A DNA stretch of 64,000 bases, from the NCBI GenBank assembly GCA_012735495.1, contig JAAYHD010000013.1:1-64000 (forward strand). The letters are read 5' to 3'. Numbering within the stretch: the first letter of the stretch is position 1; each line of letters opens with the position of its first letter. Of the stretch, positions 20,363 through 27,713 are shown piece after piece. The stretch is from Clostridiales bacterium (GTDB lineage Bacteria; Bacillota; Clostridia; Lachnospirales; Lachnospiraceae). The notes below the pieces were generated by a model. It was not told where the DNA came from, searched no databases, and saw only the letters and a list, made by a program, of their open reading frames with translations. Position numbers and translations under genes: made by a program.

Positions 20363-21131
20363 AATGCCCAAACCCTCTTTCCATATCTGCCACAGCCGCC
20401 TCGGCACGGCTTTTTTCCTGTTCCTTCTTATGTTTTTTCTTGATTCTGTGTTTGTACACAGGAATTACTCCCAGTGTGGAGATTTTAAGGTAGCGCTCAA
20501 TATCATCCGATGTGCGAATATGATCATTAAAGTAATAAACCAGGCATATCGCAAAGGCTGCCGCCGCCGCTCCCAATATTCCCGCGGCGGCCGTATTTAT
20601 TATTACATTGGGGCCGGAAGGCTTCGTCGGCAGACTGCCTTCTTCAATGATATTGACACTTTCCATATTCATAACTTTGACCATCTGCTCGCCGGATACT
20701 TTAGCTATGGTATCCGCTATGGCTTTTGCTGTCTTCGGATCCGTATGCTTAACCGTAATCTCCAGTATCCGTGTATCAAGAGGGGTACTGACATCTATCA
20801 GGTCCGCCAAATCCTTGTTTGTCATGTCCAGGTTCAGGGTCTCTATCACTTTTTGCGTTACCGGCCTGCTTTTTACTATGAACATATAATCCTTGGCCAG
20901 TTGAATGCCGGTCTGCAAGTCCGTAAGCGTCATCTTGTCCTCATATTCCCGGCTGATAACATATACGCTGGTTTTGGACTCGTAAACAGGTGTAATTACA
21001 TACCGGCTGACCGCGTATGAGACACCTGCAGCAGTCATACCCGCCAGGATGATTATCCAGAGCCTATGACACAGTTCATACAACATCTCCTTGTAATTAA
21101 TATCCGCTCGCGGCTTGTCCTTTTTCTGCAT
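20331..21131 (-). CDS. Wzz/CpsC-like chain-length regulator
   Basis: The protein has 266 aa with the Wzz fold: a first membrane segment at about 20-45 (LWIIILAGMTAAGVSYAVS), an outer coiled domain, a proline-rich exit motif (PTKPSGPN) and a second segment at about 185-205. It ends in a basic tail (KHRIKKKHKKEQEK). In Firmicutes it normally works with a tyrosine autokinase CpsD/EpsB, but no such gene lies in the locus. It is the first gene of the minus-strand polysaccharide cluster. AGGAAG precedes the ATG. No strong promoter was found upstream. Confidence 0.88.
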   Translation of the reverse strand: MQKKDKPRADINYKEMLYELCHRLWIIILAGMTAAGVSYAVSRYVITPVYESKTSVYVISREYEDKMTLTDLQTGIQLAKDYMFIVKSRPVTQKVIETLNLDMTNKDLADLIDVSTPLDTRILEITVKHTDPKTAKAIADTIAKVSGEQMVKVMNMESVNIIEEGSLPTKPSGPNVIINTAAAGILGAAAAAFAICLVYYFNDHIRTSDDIERYLKISTLGVIPVYKHRIKKKHKKEQEKSRAEAAVADMERGFGHYEESTYSGQS

Positions 21132-21233
21132 ATCAGTACTTCCTTTTCATCAGATTAACAATAGACCTTAATATTATGCCGTCATAATAGATATATTCTT
21201 CCTGTCCGGTAAGTATGCATAAAAAATATTTAC

Positions 21234-21277
21234 AAAAAAACAGCTTCATGTTTCAAAATATTTATGAAACATGAAGC
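21234..21277 (-). terminator. Terminator of the two-TM gene
   Basis: A perfect 13-bp stem (GCTTCATGTTTCA with TGAAACATGAAGC, 9-nt loop) is followed on the minus strand by GTTTTTTT. It separates the small membrane-protein gene from the polysaccharide locus. Confidence 0.9.
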
Positions 21278-21310
21278 CGTATTCTTTTTAAATCCTATTA
21301 GACCGTATTG

Positions 21311-21769
21311 TTATTTTTCCTTTAAATTCTTTTGTTCGTTCAGAATCATCCTGTCCAAAACCGCCTTATAAACCAGGACAATCTGGGCATCTATATAACA
21401 GAATTTATTAGACAAAAACTCATATACTTTATACGCAAAGCATATATTCACAAGCGCTAAAGATATTACTGTAAGCTCCGGGCTCATTTTGTAAGCAATT
21501 AAGAAAATTGATGCCGCCGCATAGAATAAAAACGTGAACGTGAAATTCCTGTTTATACGAAACGCCAGCAGCATGGTATCATTAAGCCTGTTGTGCATCT
21601 TGGACAGCGATTTTAAATCACGTCCCTGCAGCTTCTCATATATGTCGTTGAATATTGTCTGGTTGTCAACAACCTGGTTATTTATATTCTTTTTAAGAAA
21701 GGAGGAATAACGGTGATAGTTTATCTCGCCCAGCTCCTTTCTGATAAGCTTTCTAAATACATTTGCCAT
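21311..21769 (-). CDS. Small membrane protein with two TM segments, unknown
   Basis: I do not recognise the family. The start is MANVFRKLIRKELGE at 21769, preceded by GGAGG; the track start 21787 lies before that site. The 152-aa product has a basic, helical first part, then two membrane segments (FTFTFLFYAAASIFLIAY and LTVISLALVNICFAYKVY) joined by a short loop, and a helical tail ending KNLKEK. Both ends are likely cytoplasmic. It has its own terminator and lies upstream of the polysaccharide locus on the same strand, so a link to that locus is possible but unsupported. Confidence 0.6.
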   Translation of the reverse strand: MANVFRKLIRKELGEINYHRYSSFLKKNINNQVVDNQTIFNDIYEKLQGRDLKSLSKMHNRLNDTMLLAFRINRNFTFTFLFYAAASIFLIAYKMSPELTVISLALVNICFAYKVYEFLSNKFCYIDAQIVLVYKAVLDRMILNEQKNLKEK

Positions 21770-22105
21770 ATAAATCCTCCATTTCATGTAAAGAAACGTG
21801 AATTTCTTTTACTACTATTATTCGCTTTGGACACAAATTAAAACTCTGTAATTGATGTATCGGCTGCCTGTTAATTGAATATTACAGCTGTCGACAACAA
21901 ATTCCCGCATCTTTTTCATAATATAATATGTTATAGCCGCCAAAAAAGCAACTTTTACATCAAATTCCAGCTAATTCTTACAGCAAATCAATATTAACAA
22001 TTTGTTCATAATCTATCCATACAATAATCATAATTAATGCTTATAATAATCATAAATAGAAGAAACAGTAATAAAAAAGCCTATAAGACAATTTTTTTCA
22101 TAAAA
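21770..22105. other. AT-rich intergenic stretch
   Basis: I see no gene. The sequence is AT-rich and carries several TATAAT-like words, at least one of which should drive the minus-strand membrane-protein gene. No riboswitch or convincing RNA fold was recognised. Confidence 0.4.
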
Positions 22106-22142
22106 TAAAAAGCCCGGATATGACCCTCCCCCTACCGGGCTT
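22106..22142 (-). terminator. Terminator downstream of galM
   Basis: On the minus strand AAGCCCGG pairs with CCGGGCTT around a loop of about 20 nt, followed by TTTTATTTTA. Confidence 0.75.
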
Positions 22143-22163
22143 CTCCTCTTTCTTCAGGAAATT

Positions 22164-22192
22164 AATGAGGCGGGTGATAAACCCGCCTCATT
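22164..22192. repeat. Perfect 12-bp hairpin between galM and its terminator
   Basis: AATGAGGCGGGT pairs with ACCCGCCTCATT around a 5-nt loop. No T-run follows it on either strand, so it is probably a 3'-end stabilising structure for the galM message rather than a second terminator. Confidence 0.65.
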
Positions 22193-22217
22193 TCCTGTTT
22201 ATTCCATGAATTATTGC

Positions 22218-23276
22218 TTATCTTGTTGAAAATTTGTAGATTGTGACATAATTATAATTCTGTCCTGCTCTCAATACACTGTCCGGAAATGTCTTTATGT
22301 TGCAAGCATTGGGAAAATGCTGTGTTTCGAAGCACACTCCCGCCCTAAGCCCGTATTCCGCCCCGTCTTTGCCGTACTTGACAGGGGATAGCATATTGCT
22401 GGTATAGAACTGCATACCGGGCTTGTCTGTAAACACTTCCATAACTCTTCCGCTGGCCTCATCAACAAGCTCGGCCACCTTCGTTACCTCTCCCGGATTT
22501 ATCTCAAGCACATAGTTATGATCGTAACCTCCAGCCTGGATTAGGGGCTCGTAATTGTCATTTATATTCTCACCGATTCTCTTCAAGGTTCTGAAATCCA
22601 TCGGTGTTCCTTCCACATCCCTGATTTCACCGGTCGGCACCAGGTTATTGTCGGTTGGGGTAAACTTACTGGCATTTATCCATACCTTGTGGTTCAGGAT
22701 GGTTCCGCTGTTATGTCCCGCAAGGTTGAAATATGAATGATTGGTCAGATTAACAATTGTATCCTTGTCGGAAACCGCATGATATTCAATCACCAGCTCA
22801 TTATTCTCCGTAAGGCTGTAGGTAACCGTTATATCCAGGTTTCCGGGAAATCCTTGCTCATTGTCAGGGCTGAGCCTTGAAAGCTCAACGCTTACCATAT
22901 CTTCTTCTTCGAAAATCTCGGTTTCATACATCACCCTGTTATATCCCGGTTCACCGCCATGCAGGGTGTTCTCACCTTCATTTTTCTGCAGCTTATAAAC
23001 CTTTCCGTTCAGCTCGAACGACGCTCCGGCAATTCGGTTGGCATATCTTCCTATCAAAGAACCGAATCCCGGCTTGTTGTTTTCATATCCCCTTATATCA
23101 TCATAACCCAGCGCTACATCAGCGAAATTCCCGTTTCTGTCCGGAACAATTATGCTTACTATATTTGCTCCGAAATCAGTTACCGAAACCTTCATGCCCT
23201 TACTGTTGGTCATAGTATATATAGTCGCTTCTTCTCCATTTTTTGTCGTTCCAAACTGTTTATGTGTTATATTCAT
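22218..23276 (-). CDS. galM: Aldose 1-epimerase (mutarotase)
   Basis: The protein has 352 aa. It interconverts alpha and beta anomers of galactose or glucose in the cytosol. The sugar-binding arginine is in GRYANRI, the catalytic histidine in TNHSYFNLAGH and the catalytic glutamate in VCFETQHFPNAC, all in the expected order. AAGGAG precedes the ATG. It has its own promoter and terminator and is not adjacent to other Leloir genes. Confidence 0.95.
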   Translation of the reverse strand: MNITHKQFGTTKNGEEATIYTMTNSKGMKVSVTDFGANIVSIIVPDRNGNFADVALGYDDIRGYENNKPGFGSLIGRYANRIAGASFELNGKVYKLQKNEGENTLHGGEPGYNRVMYETEIFEEEDMVSVELSRLSPDNEQGFPGNLDITVTYSLTENNELVIEYHAVSDKDTIVNLTNHSYFNLAGHNSGTILNHKVWINASKFTPTDNNLVPTGEIRDVEGTPMDFRTLKRIGENINDNYEPLIQAGGYDHNYVLEINPGEVTKVAELVDEASGRVMEVFTDKPGMQFYTSNMLSPVKYGKDGAEYGLRAGVCFETQHFPNACNIKTFPDSVLRAGQNYNYVTIYKFSTR

Positions 23277-23315
23277 TGCGTGTCTCCTTACATATATTTC
23301 ATTTCAGCTATCAAG

Positions 23316-23343
23316 ATTATATCATATAAACCTGATATAGCAA
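23316..23343 (-). promoter_or_regulatory. Sigma-A promoter of galM
   Basis: On the minus strand TTGCTA and TATAAT are 16 bp apart, with TGA giving an extended -10. The leader is about 30 nt. Confidence 0.7.
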
Positions 23344-23385
23344 ATGTTTCTTTCATATATCGTCCATAATAAGGCAAAAAGTATA

Positions 23386-23414
23386 TTGACAAGCATATGA
23401 GCCTCGGATATACT
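23386..23414 (+). promoter_or_regulatory. Strong sigma-A promoter of the DUF4430-ECF operon
   Basis: TTGACA and TATACT are separated by exactly 17 bp, so the message starts near 23421. This excludes the ORF-track start at 23397 and supports the ATG at 23475. Confidence 0.85.
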
Positions 23415-23474
23415 ATCAAAAACAATGTGATGCTTGTATTTCACTTTTTAAAAAAATCGAAACAGGTGGTTGCC

Positions 23475-23888
23475 ATGAAAGAAAGAAAAAATACCATACC
23501 GCTGATTCTTGGAACCCTGTTGTTGTTCCTTTCGGCATTTTTGCTTTTATTGTTTTTCTATAATAAGGTGTTAAAGCCAGACCTGGCTTCCGAGGGAAGC
23601 AAAACCATATATGTCCGGGTAATTGTTCCGGATGAAGAAGAACAGGAATTTACCATTGTTACCGATGCCGAGACTCTGCGTGAAGCGCTGGATGAGAAGA
23701 AGCTGATCGGAGGAGAAGAAAGCACATACGGCTTTCTTATTACCGAGGTCAACGGAAGAAAGGCTGATTCAAGCAGGCAGGAATGGTGGTGCCTTACCAA
23801 GGACGGCGAGTTCTCGGAATTCGGAGTTGACATGATTAAAATACAGGACCAGGACCGGTACGAGCTGACCCTTATGGAAGGTTATTAA
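23475..23888 (+). CDS. DUF4430 domain protein, membrane-anchored
   Basis: From the ATG at 23475 (AGGTGG six bases upstream, promoter at 23386-23414) the product has 137 aa. A membrane anchor (IPLILGTLLLFLSAFLLLLFFY) is followed by a DUF4430 beta-grasp domain with the typical ETLREALDEKKL, YGFLITEVNG and EWWCLTKDG. DUF4430 resembles the C-terminal domain of transcobalamin and intrinsic factor. The outward-facing domain would capture a ligand for the ECF S component encoded 16 bp downstream. A corrinoid or related cofactor is a reasonable guess, but no cobalamin riboswitch is seen. There is no lipobox; the anchor is an uncleaved helix. Confidence 0.75.
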   Translation: MKERKNTIPLILGTLLLFLSAFLLLLFFYNKVLKPDLASEGSKTIYVRVIVPDEEEQEFTIVTDAETLREALDEKKLIGGEESTYGFLITEVNGRKADSSRQEWWCLTKDGEFSEFGVDMIKIQDQDRYELTLMEGY

Positions 23889-23904
23889 GATTGCGGGGAT
23901 TGAT

Positions 23905-24408
23905 ATGCGGCCAAAGGATATTGTAATTATAGGAATAATGTCAGCCATATTGATAATAGCACAGGTTGCCCTTTCATTCATACCGAATGTTGAGCTTGTG
24001 TCCCTGCTCGTTATTCTGTTCTCTTTATTATATGGCTGGAAAACGCTGTTTATAATCTATGTTTTTGTCCTTGTGGAAGGCCTGATATACGGTTTTGGCA
24101 TATGGTGGATAAACTACCTCTATGTATGGACCATCCTTATGCTGGCCGCGATGCTGTTTAAGAAACAGCGTTCCCCATTTTTCTGGGCGATACTGTCCGG
24201 CACATTCGGATTAATCTTCGGGACATTATGCTCTATCCCCTACCTGTTTATTGGGGGAGTTCCCATGGCCGTTTCGCAGATTATAAGCGGTATTCCCTTC
24301 GATGTCATACACTGCGTCGGCAATTATGCCGTGACATTGGCCCTTTTTAATCCGCTTTACAGGTTCCTTGAATGGGTCAATCACAAGGGACAGAAGCTGG
24401 TTTCATGA
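23905..24408 (+). CDS. ECF transporter S component
   Basis: The protein has 167 aa with five or six membrane segments, the size and look of an energy-coupling-factor substrate-binding subunit. The first segment (IVIIGIMSAILIIAQVAL) carries small residues where S components dock to EcfT. The shared energising genes ecfA and ecfT are not in the window, so this is a group II ECF system using a common module elsewhere. The substrate is unknown. Its only partner here is the DUF4430 protein. Confidence 0.78.
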   Translation: MRPKDIVIIGIMSAILIIAQVALSFIPNVELVSLLVILFSLLYGWKTLFIIYVFVLVEGLIYGFGIWWINYLYVWTILMLAAMLFKKQRSPFFWAILSGTFGLIFGTLCSIPYLFIGGVPMAVSQIISGIPFDVIHCVGNYAVTLALFNPLYRFLEWVNHKGQKLVS

Positions 24409-24448
24409 TTCCGGCATCCATTTAAACATTCGGAAGCAATATGATAAA

Positions 24449-24486
24449 AAATGCTTCACCTTAATCCATAAGGTGAAGCATTTTTT
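24449..24486. terminator. Bidirectional terminator
   Basis: AATGCTTCACCTTA pairs with TAAGGTGAAGCATT around a short loop, with TTTTTT on the plus side and an equivalent run on the minus side. It serves the ECF operon and, facing it, the cold shock gene. Confidence 0.9.
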
Positions 24487-24576
24487 GACTTGTTATAACA
24501 ATATATCCTGATTCTTAATCAACTTATATAATATATAAGAAACATAAGAACAAGGTACATTGCAATTTCATCCTGG

Positions 24577-24777
24577 TTAAAGAACCACTACGTTCGTTGC
24601 CTGAGGGCCTTTGGCACCCTGAACTACTTCGAACCCGACTACCTGGCCTTCTTCCAGAGACTTGAAACCGTCCATATTAAGGCCGGTGTAGTGAACGAAT
24701 ACGTCGTTTCCCTGCTCATCGGAGATGAAACCATAGCCCTTTTGATTGTTAAACCATTTAACTGTACCTTTGTTCAT
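24577..24777 (-). CDS. cspA: Cold shock protein (CspA family)
   Basis: The start is [10 protein letters not shown] at 24777, preceded by TTGGAGG; the 17 extra residues in the track are leader sequence. The 66-aa product has both RNA-binding motifs, KGYGFI and DVFVHY, and is a single-domain RNA chaperone. It has its own promoter and a leader of about 45 nt with a small hairpin, as often seen in csp messages. Confidence 0.95.
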   Translation of the reverse strand: MNKGTVKWFNNQKGYGFISDEQGNDVFVHYTGLNMDGFKSLEEGQVVGFEVVQGAKGPQATNVVVL

Positions 24778-24830
24778 GAAAAAATCCTCCAAAAAATTAA
24801 TAATATATCCTGCTTTATAGCAGTACACTC

Positions 24831-24859
24831 ATCATAACACTCTTTTACAGCGGTGTCAA
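24831..24859 (-). promoter_or_regulatory. Sigma-A promoter of the cold shock gene
   Basis: On the minus strand TTGACA and TATGAT are 17 bp apart. The -35 box begins four bases after the stop of the preceding ACT gene, so cspA can be transcribed separately from that operon. Confidence 0.8.
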
Positions 24860-24862
24860 ACA

Positions 24863-25309
24863 TTATTTGCTGCCATTATTATTTAATTCATAAGCTTCCT
24901 TTGCTTTGCACAGTTCATATCCTTCCCGGGTAAGAACCTCAACGGCTTTTGTCAGATCGGAAGCCTTCATAATAATGGATGTATCCTTTCCTGCGGTTGC
25001 GAGGGTGTACATATATTCAACGCTTAAACCGGCATCATGAAGTATCTTTAAAACCTTGTTAAGCGTGCCCGGTCTTTGTGGAATCTTTACCGCAATGACG
25101 TCGGTAAGCTTCGCGGAAAAGCCCTCCTCCTTCAATGCACGTATTCCCTCATCCGGGTCGGATACAATCATTCTCAGCATGCCATACTCAGCCGTGTCCG
25201 CCAAACTGAAGGACGCAATATTAATGTTGCGTTCCTTGAGCACATATGTTACCCTTTCCAACCGGCCTTCCTTGTTTTCAATAAATACCGATAATTGTTT
25301 TATAAACAT
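24863..25309 (-). CDS. Double-ACT domain protein
   Basis: The start is MFIKQLSVFIENKEGR at 25309, after AGGAGGGG, giving 148 aa. The chain is two ACT domains in a row, at about 1-70 and 72-140 (VKIPQRPGTLNKVLKIL begins the second). ACT domains bind amino acids and change the activity of partners. It is the last gene of the IOR/PaaK operon and pairs with a second double-ACT gene at 26642. It probably senses an aromatic amino acid or its keto acid (inference). Confidence 0.88.
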   Translation of the reverse strand: MFIKQLSVFIENKEGRLERVTYVLKERNINIASFSLADTAEYGMLRMIVSDPDEGIRALKEEGFSAKLTDVIAVKIPQRPGTLNKVLKILHDAGLSVEYMYTLATAGKDTSIIMKASDLTKAVEVLTREGYELCKAKEAYELNNNGSK

Positions 25310-25346
25310 AGCACCCCTCCTAAAAAAACGACCCATTTGATTTATT

Positions 25347-26645
25347 TTATATAAGCTTCCTCTTGTCTATGACACGTTTTGCTTTTCCTTCGCTTCTTGC
25401 AATAGTCTTAGGCTCAACCAGGGTTACCTTTACCGAAAGACCCAAGGCGGACTGCAGCACGCTGGATATCTTCTTGTTCAGCTTCTCCAGTTCCTTTATC
25501 TCGTCGGAGAAGAAGCGTTCCTCAACCTCTACCTGGACCTCAAGAACGTCAAGATTATTTACCCTGTCCACAATCATAATGTAATGAGGACTGGTTTCTC
25601 CCATTTCAAGCAGTGCAGCTTCCACCTGGGACGGGAATACGTTGACACCGCGGATAATGAGCATGTCATCGGAACGGCCTTTGAATTTTGATATTCTTGC
25701 CATTGTTCTTCCGCAGGGACAAGGGTCATAGGAGATGCTTGTAAGATCCTTTGTCCTGTATCTGAGCAGCGGCAAAGCTTCCTTTGTCAGCGTGGTGATA
25801 ACCAGCTCGCCTGTTTCTCCTTCCTTGCACGGCTCAAGCGTATCCGGATTCACTATCTCAGGAAGGAAATGATCCTCATATACATGAAGGCCGTTATGTA
25901 CATCACAGTCGGCAGCCACTCCGGGGCCGAGAATCTCACTTAACCCGTAAATATCATATGCATTCAGGCCGAGCTTTGATTCTATTTCCTTGCGCATGTT
26001 CTCCGTCCAGGGCTCCGCTCCGCATATGGCGGCCTTAAGCTTTACCCTGTCGATTTTGCCGGCTTCCTCAAGAACTTCAATAATATGCAGAAGATATGAC
26101 GGGGTACATGCTATGGCGGTAACCTCGAAGTCCTCCATCATTGTAATAAGCCTTTGGGTATTGCCGGTGGACATGGGAACAACGGTCGCTCCAAGGTTCT
26201 CTGCGCCATAATGAAGGCCCAGACCTCCGGTAAATAACCCGTATCCGTATGCCACCTGGATCTTGTCATTAGGCCCGATTCCGGCCATCGCAAGCACCCT
26301 GGTTACGCATTCCTGCCAAATCTCAATGTCCCTCCTGGTATAGCCAACTACGGTTGCCTTACCCGTTGTGCCCGAAGATGCGTGAATCCTGACCACCTGG
26401 GACTGGGGTACCGCAAACAATCCGAACGGATAATTGTCTCTTAAATCGTCCTTGGTCGTAAACGGAAGCTTGTGCAAATCCTCAATGCCGTTTATATCTC
26501 CCGGCTCAAGGCCCATCTGCTGCATTTTTTTGCGGTAGAATTCCACGTTATGATATACGTGGTTTACTGTTTTCTTCAGCCTGGCGCTCTGCAGGTTATG
26601 AAGTTCATCCCTGCTCATGCATTCCTTCGACTCATTCCAAATCAT
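25347..26645 (-). CDS. paaK: Phenylacetate-CoA ligase family protein (PaaK, copy 1)
   Basis: The protein has 432 aa and is an adenylate-forming enzyme joining an aryl acid to CoA with ATP. The AMP-binding loop is [13 protein letters not shown], followed by [10 protein letters not shown] and YRTKDLT, with the C-terminal [11 protein letters not shown]. Its ATG overlaps the stop of the ACT gene upstream (ATGA). In clostridia and archaea such ligases accompany indolepyruvate oxidoreductase, where the ligase either activates aryl acetates or runs in reverse to make ATP from aryl-acetyl-CoA. A second copy is in the same operon. Confidence 0.9.
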   Translation of the reverse strand: MIWNESKECMSRDELHNLQSARLKKTVNHVYHNVEFYRKKMQQMGLEPGDINGIEDLHKLPFTTKDDLRDNYPFGLFAVPQSQVVRIHASSGTTGKATVVGYTRRDIEIWQECVTRVLAMAGIGPNDKIQVAYGYGLFTGGLGLHYGAENLGATVVPMSTGNTQRLITMMEDFEVTAIACTPSYLLHIIEVLEEAGKIDRVKLKAAICGAEPWTENMRKEIESKLGLNAYDIYGLSEILGPGVAADCDVHNGLHVYEDHFLPEIVNPDTLEPCKEGETGELVITTLTKEALPLLRYRTKDLTSISYDPCPCGRTMARISKFKGRSDDMLIIRGVNVFPSQVEAALLEMGETSPHYIMIVDRVNNLDVLEVQVEVEERFFSDEIKELEKLNKKISSVLQSALGLSVKVTLVEPKTIARSEGKAKRVIDKRKLI

Positions 26646-27067
26646 AAATATACATCCTCCTGATCGGGTACAGAATATCCTTTTTCAATCAATATCTGCT
26701 TCGTCTTATCCAGGTTGTCGGTATTGATAATAATAAGCGGTACATTTTTCTGGCGGAACACTATGGAGTATATATAGTTTATGCCAATTCCCGCATCGGC
26801 AATAAGCTGCAGCACATCGTGCAGCACTCCCGGCTTATCCTCAAGCTCTACAGCTATTGCATCCGACATGGTTACTGCAAACCCGCTCTCAATTAGAAGT
26901 GTTTTTGCTTTCTCCGGCTGGTCGACAATCATTCTCAGAATGGCAAACTGCGGTGTGTCAAAAGTAGCGATTGCCCGTAAATTGATGTTATGCTTCTTAA
27001 GCACTGCGGTAATGCTTGCAACACTTCCCACTTCATTCTGAATGAATATAGACAGCTGCTTTATCAT
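26642..27067 (-). CDS. Double-ACT domain protein
   Basis: The preferred start is ATG at 27067, seven bases after GGGGAGG (141 aa); the track uses a TTG two codons earlier. Two ACT domains are present, starting at [16 protein letters not shown] and [14 protein letters not shown]. It is clearly related to the downstream double-ACT protein, so the ACT-PaaK pair seems duplicated within the operon. Likely a regulatory amino-acid sensor for the neighbouring ligase. Confidence 0.88.
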   Translation of the reverse strand: MIKQLSIFIQNEVGSVASITAVLKKHNINLRAIATFDTPQFAILRMIVDQPEKAKTLLIESGFAVTMSDAIAVELEDKPGVLHDVLQLIADAGIGINYIYSIVFRQKNVPLIIINTDNLDKTKQILIEKGYSVPDQEDVYL

Positions 27068-27111
27068 AGACAAACCTCCCCTTAATATATGCTTTGGTTT
27101 CCCGATCCAAT

Positions 27112-27684
27112 CTAAGCCAGGGAATAACCCAGTTCAAAAGCCTTCTTGTTTATTTCGACGGTCTTGGCAGGTACGGTCCTTTCGATTACGGACAGCCATT
27201 GATCCTTGGAAAATTCCATGTGCTGTGCCGCCACACCAAGTACAATTATATTGAATACCTTGCTGTTTCCAAGCTTTTTTGCCTCGTCCACGGCGTTAAC
27301 CTTGTATACCCTGTGGTTTTTCGATATATCCTCCATTATATTCTGCGGGTATTCTGCGGCACCGATTACAACAGGCATCGGATCGATCTGCTGGTCATTT
27401 ATAACTATTGCTCCCCCTTTTTTAAGAAAATGGATATACCTAAGGGCTTCAAGCTTTTCAAATGCTATCAGGACATCAGCCTGCCCTTCCTCGACAATGG
27501 GCTCATATACCTTTTCGCCGTATCTCACAAAGGTTACCACGCTTCCCCCGCGCTGAGCCATTCCATGCACCTCGGAAAGCTTGACATCATATCCCGCTTC
27601 AATCATTAATTTTCCAAGAATCCTGCTGGTAAGCAGGGTGCCTTGTCCGCCTACGCCAACAATCATTATATTTTTTGTCTTCAT
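27112..27684 (-). CDS. iorB: Indolepyruvate ferredoxin oxidoreductase, beta subunit
   Basis: The protein has 190 aa from the ATG at 27684 (GAGGG just before it) and belongs to the gamma-type POR/IOR subunit family. The N-terminus IMIVGVGGQGTLLTSRIL and SEVHGMAQRGGSV are signatures. With IorA it oxidises aryl pyruvates (from tryptophan, phenylalanine, tyrosine) to aryl-acetyl-CoA, reducing ferredoxin. It lies 29 bp after iorA. Confidence 0.93.
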   Translation of the reverse strand: MKTKNIMIVGVGGQGTLLTSRILGKLMIEAGYDVKLSEVHGMAQRGGSVVTFVRYGEKVYEPIVEEGQADVLIAFEKLEALRYIHFLKKGGAIVINDQQIDPMPVVIGAAEYPQNIMEDISKNHRVYKVNAVDEAKKLGNSKVFNIIVLGVAAQHMEFSKDQWLSVIERTVPAKTVEINKKAFELGYSLA

Positions 27685-27713
27685 AGCCACCCTCGTTTCC
27701 GCAAAAACCTGTA

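Noticed and set aside
19829-20443. 204-aa plus-strand ORF
   Set aside because: Antisense shadow of the second GT4 gene and the Wzz-like gene; no start signal.
23277-23474. Possible cobalamin riboswitch before the DUF4430 gene
   Set aside because: The promoter leaves a leader of only about 55 nt, too short, and no B12-box was seen.
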